A DNA stretch of 64,000 bases from contig VZSR01002121.1 in the NCBI GenBank assembly GCA_013398615.1, forward strand, positions 11,740 to 75,739, written 5' to 3'. Below the pieces are notes generated by a model. The model did not search any database. It was not told the DNA's origin and worked only from the letters and a program-made list of their open reading frames with translations. Made by a program: the position numbers and the translations under genes. Origin of the DNA: Brachypodius melanocephalos (taxonomy: Eukaryota > Chordata > Aves > Passeriformes > Pycnonotidae). This document shows, in pieces, positions 47,391 to 60,100 of this stretch (position 1 is its first letter; each line of letters opens with the position of its first letter).

Positions 47391-50300
47391 AAACCACCAC
47401 AAAACAGAAATGCTACATGGAAAATCAAAAGCTTATTCTTAGTTGTGTCTTTGGAATTACCAGGCACACAAACCTAAAAATCCAATGTAACAACCAACCA
47501 CTGTTTCCTTACTATGGCTCCAGGGCTGTTGGTTTTATCCCAGCAGCTGCAGAAAGAACAGGAGGATGACGCAAGCACAGGAAAGGAGCTGGCATCTGGA
47601 GAAGCCAGTAAGGAATGATTCCACTCAAACCAAAACAACAACTAGTCAAAAAAAGCCCTGAGCCTAAAGGCCTTCGACCTTAGAATGGGACACAGGTTAC
47701 TCAGCTGGGATCACTGAAGTCTGAAAGCCATTTTTTATAAGCCACTGTAGTGTAAGTCTGATACATACATCTCTATGCCCTGGGACATATCCGAGTGCCA
47801 GTGAATGTTTCCTTTTCTTCTGTTCACATTTTTAAGAATTGATAGTAGTCGTGTTCATTTAATCAGCTGCCTGAACTGCATGTCACTATGTGACAGATTT
47901 TAACAACCAGGGCTTGTAAACACTGCTTAAGAGCAATGAACAATAACCAGAGTTTACTTATTAAATCCAAGGTGAAAACAAAACATTGATTTCCATTAGA
48001 AAAGCATATCAAGTATTTTCCACACATATAAAAACAGGTGCATCTCTTCAAAGATCAAAAAGTCCCAGGAAAAGGCTGGCAAATGGTAAAGCCAAAATTA
48101 GACCAAACTAAGGTAAAGAGAGAAAGAAATGATGAAGCTGCAAACCTGTTATGCGGGCTGCAGCGAACCTTTCGCAGCAAAGCTGGTGAAGGATGCTCCA
48201 GGCAAGGGAAGGCGCTCCTGAAGTACAGCATCACTGATAACATCGCTGCTATCACGGGACTGGCTGCCAGACCTGGCTGGGTGCAGAAAACCATTCAGGC
48301 CCGTTTCCAGGGAGCTGCTCTCTGCCACTTGGATCACTCCTGCCACTGATGTGGCATGGGTGAAGCTTTTGAGTTTCCAGGCACTTCCCACCTTGCAGCT
48401 GTGGTTGATATTTCTTTCCTGTGCTCACTGGGTTTTGAAAGAGGGACTTCTTTTTCTGTATTCTCGAGCAAAGCAGGCTCTGTACAATTAATTGGCTTTA
48501 TGGAAAAGCAAAAGGAAAAAAAAAAGGAACCTAAATGCTAAGAGTAAAGATCCAGAGATGGGGAAAGGGGAAGGAATCCTCAAAAAGATCATGACAAGTT
48601 CATGACTCCTGAACATGAAGTTGACACTTACTTCAGCAACATCCACACAACCTTGAAGGAAAAGGAAAGGTGGAGGAATGCTCTAAGAAGTCACAGCTAA
48701 GGGGAGAATGTGCAGCACATCTTACAAACGAAAAGCATGGCAAGGGATTGCCTTAACCACAAGCTCAAAAGCATGTACCTTGGCCCCTGCAATACTCTCA
48801 AGGAGCTTCCAAGGAAACACAAGACAAAGAGAGGAGGTTACCAAACAGAGCTAGGTCACCTTGACTAAGGCATAAAAAAAGTTCTTTTCACCTCAACAGC
48901 AAGTATAATCTCATCACCACAAAGCTAAAACCAGAGGCGACAAAAACCAGAGGTGAGCGGTACATCCGGTGTGGTCAGTTGTCAGTAGAAATGCAGAGAT
49001 TTCTCTTAAGAGATTAACATTGATTTGTGTGGGGTTCTTTTAACAGCCAGTGTTGAAATCAAGTTGTTCATGAACAGGTAACCATTCATGCTTCCTTGTC
49101 CTGGACTGTTGAACCAGTTTATGAAGTCAGATTTCAAGGATGCCCTGCCTATGGAATAAAGTTTACAACTCATGTCCTAATCTTGACTGATCAGGACATC
49201 TTCAAAACATCTGCAAGTTTTGGTCCAGTGCCCAGGAATCATAATTCCTTCTGAGGAGGAGAAAAATAGATCTATTAAGACAGGGCAATACCTGGAAAAT
49301 TAAGAATCCCAGGCAAGACATGCCATTGCTAACAGCAGTTCAAAACTTGATGAGAGTCAGCAGTGTGGAATGGTGAACTCCAGACATTTCTAATGAAGTT
49401 TTTGATTACACTCCATTTAAAAGAATCAGCTGTCAACACGAATCATTTCCTTTTGTGTAATTCATAAAGTGGTTAATTTCAGAAGCGAAAGCATTATGGG
49501 TTTGAGTAATTGACTGCTGAAGCACAGTAGGTGCTCCATCTCCACATCTGGTGTCTGGGAGCACATGCTTTGCCTGCTCTGCGTGCTGTGTTCAGGAATG
49601 TGCTTCCTTCGCGGGCTCACTGCCTGCCGCGGGGGCAGGAGCCCTCCCTGCCAGCACAGGGCTGTGCAGGAACACGGAGTTCCATGTGCTACCAGCACCA
49701 TGGCTCTGTGCTGCCCCAGAGGACACAGATCTACTCGAGCTCGCAGCAGAGCACACCACAGGTTGTGGTAGGGCGGGGAGAACCTGACTTGTGCTCGGCT
49801 GCAATGCTCAGGGCTGCTATTGGCCCTGCCCCATCCATGCCACCCAAGTGCTGCCACACTCTGTCAGAGCATCCATCAGCCCGGGATTACACACCTCAGT
49901 GCCCTCACACATCCAGAAACTGCCGTGTAATCTCCGAGGCCTCGTCCTTGCTGAGGACACAAAGGGCCAGCAGGATGCTGAGCACCCCAGGTGCCATGCC
50001 CCCCACGTGCTATCAAGGCTGTCATCACACTGAGCCCCTCAAGGACTATTTTATAATGGGCACTCATGAAATGTTTTTCCTCGCTGCCAACCCCGTGCAA
50101 GTCCTATGCGATCTGAAAATCAAACTGAGCCTAGTGCATTGATCATCATTGACAAAAACAAAGCAACCAGTTAGGCTCTGCACAATGTCAACCATTCTGA
50201 AGGGATACTGGGATTGAGAAGTGGAATTTTGCTCACACTTCAGCTACAGATCCAAGATATGGAACATTTTTCTAACCATTTTTTCACAGAATGCCTTTGG

Positions 50301-53300
50301 AGGATTATAAATAGACACTATTGATAATTTACATTAATAAGTTTGCCATGGAAACTTACTAAGGATGGAACCCCCAAGTTTCTTCCTCTGAACTACAAAG
50401 GTCGATTCTCACTTGAGTGCTTCAAGAACTGACATGTCAGATCTGATTTGGCCTCCAGACTCCATTGGGAAGAAACCCCCCAGTTTTACCTACGATGTTT
50501 TCCCTAGAACTGGAAACAGAGAGAGGGGCACAGCTCTCATTGCACAGTGTCAATCACAGTGTCCTGAGACTGGCGATCAAGCCAGGCAGGAGTTGCTAAC
50601 GCTTCTGAATCTCCAGATTTAAGCAATCAGAAAATGCTAACTGGTTAATTGTATAGAGAAGTGTCACATGTACTGTCTGTCACCAATCACTAGTCCAGAA
50701 CAATCCTTGTGCAGAGAAAACCTTCCAATTCAACTCCCATGGGGAAGTGACAAACACACCCCATCACAACAGTAGTAGCCCAAGATAGTCTCCAGCCAGG
50801 TTCAGCCAAGAGTGCATAATACATCAAGAGCTAGCAGGCCACTGCAATTCTTTAGAATATGACAATTATTCTTCCCTGATACTTAGGAGCTTTGGAAGAG
50901 GTGGGTTGCTTTCCCTATCAGGGATGTTTGATCCATGCCCAGCTGTAGTGCTCAGTTACAGAACCAGTGGCTGCACCAGTCGCGAGTGCTCTCACCACAA
51001 GAGGAGATGGGAGTATTCATGAGGAACCAATTAGAAAGAAGTGGCAAGCAGGATTGAAGAGGAAAAGAGATGCTGTCTCCAAAACCTGCTTTTGTTGGGG
51101 AGTTCAGAATTTCCCAAACTTTAATGTAGCCCTCCAATAATGTCCTCCTGGGGTAACAAACTCAAAATACCAAATCTCAGTAGCTTTTACAGAGAAAGAG
51201 CAACTTCTGGAGGAACAAGAACCTCCTTTTGGGAGCACCTCCTTTTGGAGCTGTTTGTTACCTGGCTCGACTGACACTGGAGTGTCAAGAACACGCTCAC
51301 TGCTCCTAGCCACGGCGAGCTGCAGAGATGTGCTACAGAGCCAAGCTCTGCAGGAACCACCTCAAACAGGACATTCCTTAAACACCTGGCACAGAATACA
51401 ATGCAGCAGAGAATTCCAGGTACATTTCTGGAAATTACTTGAAACTGCTTGTTTTCACGTTATTTGAGCCTGCATCAAAAAGTTAAGTGACAAATCCCTT
51501 GATCATTCTGTTTTTCCAAATGAACAGTGATTTACTGAAACCTCGTGGGGTGGGAGGGGACGAGGCAAAGCAAACCTGACATTTTGAGCTGTAGAAGTCA
51601 GCAAACAAACAGGATAAAACTGAGGGAAGAGCAAGTGAAAGTTAAGGCTATGCTTCCTCAGCCACAAATTACACAACAGGAAAACCTGTGAAGTTGTCAG
51701 CCAGAGTGAGGGCAGAGGAAACCATCCCCCCAAAAAATGCATCACAGCCCAAAACAAAGCTTATCCCACCAGAGCTGTCACTGGAGAGGGGTGGTAAAAA
51801 GCCTCAGAGCTCTGGATGAGTGCAGGGCCCCAGCTACTTTTCAAAGACTTGACATTCAATCTGTGAAACTCTTCAAGCTCACAGCAGAGCTGTCAGGAGA
51901 GCTGGATTCCCCTTCTGCAGGTGCAATTTTACACATGGAAAATGAATTCCAGATGCAAAGCAGAGTCCTTGTCCATCTCCAGAACATGAACTGCAGTTTG
52001 ATGTTCACTTGCTGAAATTCCCCCCTGCAGTTCAACTATGGGCTAACACAGAGGGAGCCTTCCCCACAAAATCTCTGCTGATCCATCTCCTCCTGCCCCA
52101 TTGCCACATAAACAGTGACACAGGGGGCATGATGCAATAAACCTGCACCACGGCCTTGGACAAAGGATTTTAGGCATAGAATTCATGTAGGACAATTATT
52201 TGTGGTAGGTAAAAATAGTTCTTCAATTCTAAATTAAATGTAAAGAGAACAACAAACAACTGGAAAGGCCTTTTGTGTACTTGCTAATACAGAGTTTAGA
52301 AAGAGTATGAAATCTTTGGCGATGTCAGACTCTTCACAATTCTTTCCAATTTCCTTCTTCCCCACACATCCTCTCAATATGCACAGCACTGGAATCTGAG
52401 GAAAGCTGAAGGTACAGGTACTTCTGTAGAAGTAATAAAATGTCCCAGGTGGCCCTAAAGCAGTGCAGTGAGCTAAAGAGCTCTTTCGCCTGGGATCAGT
52501 GCAGTTAATCTGCACCATTACTCCACATTCAACACTTGCTGAATGGATACCTGACTTGAGGCCCAGGATTCCAGGCAAGGACACACAGAGCATGCTCTCC
52601 TGGGCAGATAGATCACTTGAGGCTGCATGTCCCAAACAAGTGCCCTGATCCCAGCAGTCACAGCCTTGGGCAGCTTCCCGTCAAAGCTCCACGCTCAGCC
52701 ATGACAGCTTGGACAAACACTTTCTCTCACAGGTTAAATTTGTCTATTTAACTTTTCACAAGATGAAAGAGGAAATGATGAGAAAAATTCCTTAGTAGCG
52801 CTTCCAAGTGCCAGAGTAAATAAAACCCAACTTACATTTTACACACGGAACACTACCAACAAGACAGATAAATCACTCTAGCCAGAGCCTTTATCTGCTG
52901 CTATCTGAAAATGAATGGTAATTGGCAGCAATAACAACTCCCTGCAATTCATGAAGCTTCACTTGCCATAATCTGTGGTGCTCCAGAAAGCAGAGGGATG
53001 CTCTGAGGAGAGGCTTAGAAATGACAGCTGTGCCACAGAGAAATAGATCCCAAGTTCCCCTCAACAGCGCTTTTCCTGTAGGAAAGTTGTTTGCTCTGAG
53101 CATTGCAAGGAGTAAGGAGACACGCACCACCACTTCTGCCTGTATCTCCTTTTCTCACCTGTTTAAATCTGCTCCTGTCCCAGCACATCCCAGCCCAGCT
53201 GTGTCTGACCACATTCCCCCTCCAGAACAGCACATGCCAGGGAAGTAGGTACCACATCCTGGGAGGACATTTCACCCCAGGCCGCAGATACCAGGCAGAA

Positions 53301-54071
53301 TAACCAACAAGAACCCAGCAGCATCACCACCCACACAGGCCAACACAGCCTACTTGGCATTATAGATCATGGATTTGGAAAAGCAGCAGCCCAGGCTTGG
53401 AGCTCTGGGAGCTCAGCAGAACTCATTGTATACTGTCACCAAAACACAGCCTAGCTAAGGTGGAAGAGAAGTGAATTGGAATTACTGAGGCTTTCGAGCC
53501 CACCACCACGGTTACAAACCTAAGGTTTCTGCTAACAATTATTCACTCCATTAACCAGATTGCTTTGGTGCATGAAAGGAAGCCGTATCAGCAAATCTCA
53601 CGTTTCCTGGGCTGACTCTGTGCTGATCAAAGAAGCCCATGGGTAACACCACACCACTTGGTATTTTACAATATTGAAAGCAGCATCCGTGTTATTTGAG
53701 GCATATTGTTGGGGGAAGATGTATAAAAACATCCTAAAAGATGGATTCCATTCCAGTGAGCTCACTGTGTGGGTAAGAGAAGCCAAGGGTGGAGGGACAG
53801 AAGTAGCATAAGCCTGTTCAATGACTTTGCTTTGCAGAGACCAGTTCAACAAAAACACAATAAAATTTTTATCTTCTGATTCTCAGCCCCATGCCTTCTG
53901 CTAGACCATGCTGCTTCCAATCCTTTAGAAATACCGTGTGCACCCATGGGCCAACGAGCTTTTTTGCCATCAGAAAGGTCCACAAGGTCTGACAGGCAGT
54001 TTTTAGGTCTAATAAAAAGAAAAGCAGCATTTTTCGGGTACTGTCCCACTGAGCAGTCCTCCTACCAAATT
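47391..54071. other. Intergenic stretch, no recognised gene
   Basis: The longest frame is 49531-50142 on the plus strand (203 codons) in a GC-richer patch. It shows no domain and reads like chance sequence. Short imperfect direct repeats occur near 48932-48957 (AAAAACCAGAGG units) and 51223-51257 (CCTCCTTTTGG units). I recognise no exon. Confidence 0.4.
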
Positions 54072-54199
54072 ACACTGGTACTTAACAGGTAGTACACTGT
54101 TTTTTCATCTTTTCCAGAAACTTGCAGCTGTGCCACCCCCTGAGCTGTCTGTGCCTCACCATGCCAGCACAGCAATACCTGTGTGTTAAGTACCAGTGT
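54072..54199. repeat. Inverted repeat, 16-bp perfect arms plus extension (possible MITE or hairpin)
   Basis: ACACTGGTACTTAACA at 54072-54087 is the exact reverse complement of TGTTAAGTACCAGTGT at 54184-54199. After a 3-nt bulge the pairing resumes (AGGTA 54087-54091 with TACCT 54176-54180, sharing one base). The result is a stem of about 20 bp around a loop of about 84 nt. The total of 128 bp is compatible with a short non-autonomous DNA transposon or a foldback element. No target-site duplication is evident, so this could also be a non-TE hairpin. Confidence 0.75.
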
Positions 54200-57100
54200 G
54201 CCCATAAAGCCAAGGCACCATTGTGCTTCACTGTTGTGAGGCATTGGCACTGAGCTTTGCTTTGCTTTTTTGGGGGTGTGCTGGCTCTGCAGCCCTTCCC
54301 AGCACCACTACCACCTGGGCTCACAGGCACAGGAGGGCTGGGAGCTCACACTCCGAGTGAAGCCAGGTGCAGCTCGGGACTGGCCTGGATCAAGACATCA
54401 GGCACAGCTGTTAAGGTGCCCAGTTCAAATGCTGCATGCCTTGGAATGCCCACAGCGAGCCACCAAAGGCACCAGGGGACACCACGGGTGTTTCCACCTT
54501 GCTCACACCACGTGCTGGCTGCCTGAGGACTTGAAAAGCCCAAGGAATGCTTCCCCCACACCCACCAACACCTTCGATCTCCTACAGAGCAGCCGCAGCC
54601 CCTCTTCATACACAGAAGAACTAACCCTGGAATCTCCCCAGCCCGAACACTAAAGTCTGTAAAGGCTAAAGGGAAAGTTCTTAAAATTCAGGTACATTCT
54701 TTCCAAAGCATGCCCAGCCAATTAGAAGCAATTTTCAAAAATTTCCTAGCCCAATTTCTGGTTTAAAAAAAGACAATTGAAATAAGGAACCCCAGTTTTC
54801 AACTGGCATTAATAGGGTCAACATGGATCCCTGAATAGTTGTCATCGGTGACAGCAGAGCAGAATCCCACAGACACAAGCAGTAAAGTAGCAACTCTCAT
54901 TTTACAGCATTTCTGAAATCATACAGCAGATGTGCAGACTTTTAAGGATGCAAATACTGAATAATGAGCCCTTATCTGGCGATAAAGGGAGAAAAAGTGG
55001 CATGAAATCAAAGCAAATATTTGAAAATTGGGAGATTATTTTTAACAATCTGTAATTCTAAAGTAGGATGAGCAATTTAAGACACATCATTTGCTTTAAA
55101 TGTAGCAATTTTCAAGACAAAGCAGTTTTTCAGGCTGCTGTTGTAGCAATACTGATTGTGGGACACCTCCAGCCTGAAGAAACTGCCATGGTTCACAACA
55201 CACACATCAGATGGCAGTGACAGCGGACGCTGCCTGCACATGGTCTTGGTTTCCTGAGGAGAACCTGACACAATTGTCCCTATTCTCTGTTCAACTGCCC
55301 TTGCTACTTTTACAAAGTGCTCCATTTTGCCAAGTTTTCCCTAGACACACCTTTCAATCAACACTGGCAGGTACCTCTTAACAAAATCTGCAAACCAACC
55401 ATCTCCCATAGAGTGGATTTCAACACTACTTCAATCTTGTTAGCACTGATGGTTGAAATCAACTTTCAAAGCATGTCATGTTGTTGCCACTTGGACCTGG
55501 CCCCTCCTTCCCTCTCTGCCCTGGCTCAGCTCAGGACATCTCGAAAGTCAGCAGTTCACAGCCTTTTTGTCTGCTGGCAACGCAGTGCTGAAAGTACCCC
55601 AAAACTCAAGAGAAAAGGTATGAAGGCTTTCAGTGCTATCAAATGCTTCCACACAAGTTCAAATGAAAGGCTGGTATCTCAGAAGGGAAAAATGCCTGTC
55701 CTGCACCAAGCGAGATCCTCAGCAGCAGCTCTGTTAACACTATTGCCTGTTATTCTAAGTCAGCTCAGATGAAAATGAAGGTGCAAAGCAGAAATTCCCC
55801 CTAGTGCCGGTTGGGAATGACAACACCAGACACATTCTGTGGGTATCTCAGGGGCTTCAAACAGCCTGGGGGATCGCAGACAGGCTTTCTGCACAATGCC
55901 AGAGCAACTAGGAACTGCAACTCCTTTGGAAAGTACCTGTGTGCCTCAACAACAGCTCCGTGGGCTGCACTGTTTACAGTGCTCCTCCTGTCAGACACCT
56001 GGCGTCTGTAAACATGCCACTGACCAAGGCCACCTCAACAACGGGCCACAGCTTTCCCCGCTGGTTGTATCTTCTGTGTCTCAGAAGAGCCCTTGTCCTG
56101 GCCACAAGAACAGCCCTGGCACTCAGCCCACACCCAGCGCCGGCACAGCCTCCCCAGCACAGAATGCCAGCAGAAACAAGTGCACAGAACCCCGGGTCTT
56201 GAGCTGCCTTAATCAAAAAGTGGATCACACATTCCCACAAAAATCACCTCCTCTGGTAAGGCTGGCAGACTGCCGAGTTTCACAGCTCCATAACCCCAAG
56301 TTAAGCAGCCAAGTGCCTGGACGCACTGTGGTACAGTGGCCCATCTCAGCCACAGCAACTGCCTCCTGCCTGCACAGCTCTGGCAGCATGTGCCTCTTTC
56401 AGAGGCTCCCTCCTGGACACCCCTTCCTGGGAAGACCAGCAATGACAATTGGTTTTTCTTGTTATTTTGTTCATGCTGTTAAACCTGCTCACATCCTGAG
56501 AGATGTTAGTTTAAAACTGTTAGTTTAAAACCAGAGAATTCTGTACTGATTTCTGTGAGTAAAAAGCAAACAACCATTAAAACAGCAACTCCCCAGCCCA
56601 CAGCCACCTCGGTGAGCCAAGAGCCCGGCATCGAGGCACCTGCAGCCCCTCGCCACCCTCTGGAGATCCCAGCCCTCTTCCAAGCACACACTGCCCAACA
56701 GCCCTGGTGGAAGCTCTGGCTGTGCCCAGGCTATGGGTATTGGCACAGTGCTGGGTCTTGTACCTACTGACCTTTCAACCTGAACCTCTGACCTGCCCCG
56801 TCCCTACCACAGGGTTATGGCTGACACCAGCTGGTGCCACCAGCCCTGTGTGTCCACTGCGCTGCCAACCTCAGCTTTGGCTCCCTGCCTTGGCAGAGCT
56901 GCTCCCAACTCCTGCTGCTCCCTGACACCTATGGGAAATCATAAAGAGGAAGTTCCTAAGTTTGGAAGTAACCCAATGTTAAAGATCCATCAACAGCTTA
57001 AAGCAATTCACTCAACATGAAAAGCAATACCTGTGGCTGGACAGGAAAACTGAAGCTGAGCCTTTCCACAAGGCTCACATCTATCTCTGCCCTCCCCACA

Positions 57101-60100
57101 GCTCCTGTACCACCCTGATGCCTACAGAGCTGGCAGATGGTCTAACCACAGCAGGCTGCATGGCTGCAGGCTCCCTCAGGATAATTACCCCCAAACAGTT
57201 TCATTTGACTTGACACTGGATTGGAACGGGATCTGTGTATTTTGTTGTGCTCTTTTGCTATTTCTGGTATGAGCTCTGTATGCTCCATGTATAAACACAC
57301 AGCATAGTTTGTGAATTTCTTAAACAACCAAGCTGTGTCATTTCCACAACAAAAATCATTGGTCTGGTACCACCTGCTTTCCCCAGCAGCAACTGATGTG
57401 GTTCTTTGAGACAGGCTTTCAAAACTGAAAACCTTCCAGTACTAAAAGGTAAACTCTAAACTTCCATGTGCGCCTATGAATGCCATGACTTAAAGCTCTC
57501 AAAAGTAAATCAAACCTCAAAGCAGGCAGCAGCAGAAACTGCATATTCAGGTTAGCACACTGAGACAAGAAGTCCCATTGGCACCTCAATTCCCATCCGA
57601 GAGAAGCTTTCCCTAAGCACAGACTTTGTCAGCCACCAGGCAGCAGGTTCTCTCCTCTTGATACGCTGCCAAATGGGGAATTCCAGGGGCTGCAAGAGAG
57701 GGGTGGAACAGTGGGGCACTGGTGACCCCTCAGCAGGCTGCACAGCAGCTCTGCCCCAGGAATAGTTCCTGGCCTCTCGAGGTTCCTAAGTAAGTAATGG
57801 GACCAAGCAGCCCAAACCCCCCTTATTTTCCAGCCAATAGCAGCCGTCTTGCTGGAAATTAATTTGCTGCTTCATTCCCCCTCAGCCAAGAATACAGCAT
57901 AAGCGTCTTTCAAACCTGAATTTTTTACTTTTTTCACCTAAAGAATGTAGTATTTGATGAAATACTACATTGTGTAAACAAAAGCCTTATCCCTAGCTAT
58001 TAAATGTGAAGTCCCTTGTTTTGTTAAAGACATACCCAAGCCAAGTCCGAAGTCCCCAGGTAGGCCTACAGGATACTCGGAGTGCTTAACCCCTCTGTCA
58101 AGAGTGCCCTGACCTCCAGATGGATCAGGGATTTTCTGCAAGTGTTTCTTCAGAGATTCTGGCAGCACTAACAGTCTGTTCTCACCTGCAGCAGTGGAGG
58201 TGCTGCCTGTCCTGGGACCATTGCAGGTTGGACACTGGCATAATAAAAGGTCCTTCCAGAAGGACCAGGTCACTTATCTCCGTGCTGACCACAGCCATTT
58301 TCACAAGCCTCTTTTTTAAGGTCGTTTAGAGGCAAACTCTGGCTGCAGCCCTCAGCACAGCCATTCTGAAATGTGTATAAAAGGGGAGTATTCAGGAAAC
58401 CTGTAAGAGCCCTCAGAAACCGAACATTAAGGCCCCAAATCCTTCTCCAAACACCGATACTGAAGAGCATGTAAGAGAAATCCTGGACCCTCCCTCTGGA
58501 GAAAGAATTGCTGAGAAGTGTGGCAACTGCATTTCTGACTGAGGAAATGCTGATGTTCACACTGCTCCAGAGCACAAGGCAGCAATGTCATCTTGCTCAA
58601 AACACGGAACCTAGAAGCCTAAACTGAGCAGGTAACAGGATAAGAGGACCACACCCTCAAAGAATATAAATCAGCAAAGCTTCTGGGCAACAACTTCCAG
58701 TTCTACATATATTTGCAGGCACAACGTGAGGTACAAAAGCGTGCTTGTACCGCTTTTCTGCTGGGCTGACCTCACAGGCAGTGAGGCACAGGTCTGAGAA
58801 CACATTTACCATCTCCCCCTCCCCTTCTTACACGAACATCTGATCGGGCAGAAGGCAGTCATTTTGAGACTCCTTCCATAATATTTGTGTGCAGGAGATG
58901 CAGTTCCATATTTTGGCAATATGTTCTGCCAAAAACAAATGTCTGGTTTGCACGAGAACAATGCAGAAAAAAGAAGTCTGGCTCCAAAGTCAGACTTCAG
59001 CTCAGCAGTAGTCAGACCATGTAAGCCCCAAAAGCCTCCACAGCCAAGACTGGGGAAATCTGGTTTTTGTGTCTGCTCAAACTTCTAAATTAAAAAACTT
59101 ATTGCAGATCGGCCATGGTGGAACTACACAAGAAGCGCTTTTCACTATGGTTTCAAACAGCAACACTGATTCAAAAGGAGGGGAAAATAAGTTAAAAAAA
59201 AAAAGAAAAAAGAGAGATCTGTAATCAAAACCTTAGGAATTATATAGAAAACATATTTCTGAAGTAACACATTTCTTATCATTCTTTGCAGCTGAGAATG
59301 GCTTTCAAGAAAGGTATTTTCCTCTAGCCAGTGACCACATGGAAATGCCAGCAACCCAGCTCTAACTGTTCACAGCTGAAGCTTGTGCACTTGCTATTAG
59401 CCACTTCTATCTTCAAATATCAATTAAATACAGTTCTCATTTCGCAATGAGAATTTTACTCACCCAGCCAGCAAGCAGAAACTGGCAGCTACACCATACA
59501 CCTGTTATTATGCATTACAATGAAATTAAAGCATTTAGAGAATTTGGCAAGCCTGCAGTGCTAAAACTATGGTGGTGGTTCTAACTGCAAACACCCAGAT
59601 GAATGCTGCTCCTGCCTGCTAAGAAAATACTGCTGCACAAAGAACTGCTGGTGTCCAGCAGCTGGCCTTTCAAGATGAGTATCCACAAACATGCCCTCTG
59701 TGACACCTGCTCAGGTGACACGGGCACCAAGCTCCGGCGCTGCAGCAGGAACAGCAGGGAAGGGGCCCAGGAACAGCCCTGCACAAACGCTGACCTCCTT
59801 GGGGGAAGTGCAGAGCACTATTTATTCAGGTGCAATAATACAAATCTTTGTGGGTTGTTCCGCAATGAGAAAATGAAGAGGATTCCAAAGAATGCATTCC
59901 CTGTGTGACTTCCCAAGCCCCACTGTAAGCACACCGTGTTTGCAATATCTAGTGATGGCCAGAAGCAAAACTGTAATTTGGGGCCTCCAAGTGCAGAACT
60001 ACAGCAGCTTTTCAAACTGGGAAAGTTTCATGGTGCTGCAGAATGTAACTGGGACATGGGGAATAACACAGGGACCTGGTGGAGATAAGCTTTTGCTCCC

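Noticed and set aside
49531..50142. 203-codon plus-strand frame
   Set aside because: Several overlapping frames of similar size exist on both strands, as expected by chance in GC-rich DNA, and there is no family resemblance.
55839..56528. 229-codon plus-strand frame
   Set aside because: It has low-complexity Ser/Pro/Gln composition, no known domain and no exon signals, and lies in a GC-rich patch where stop codons are rarer. Chance is the better explanation.
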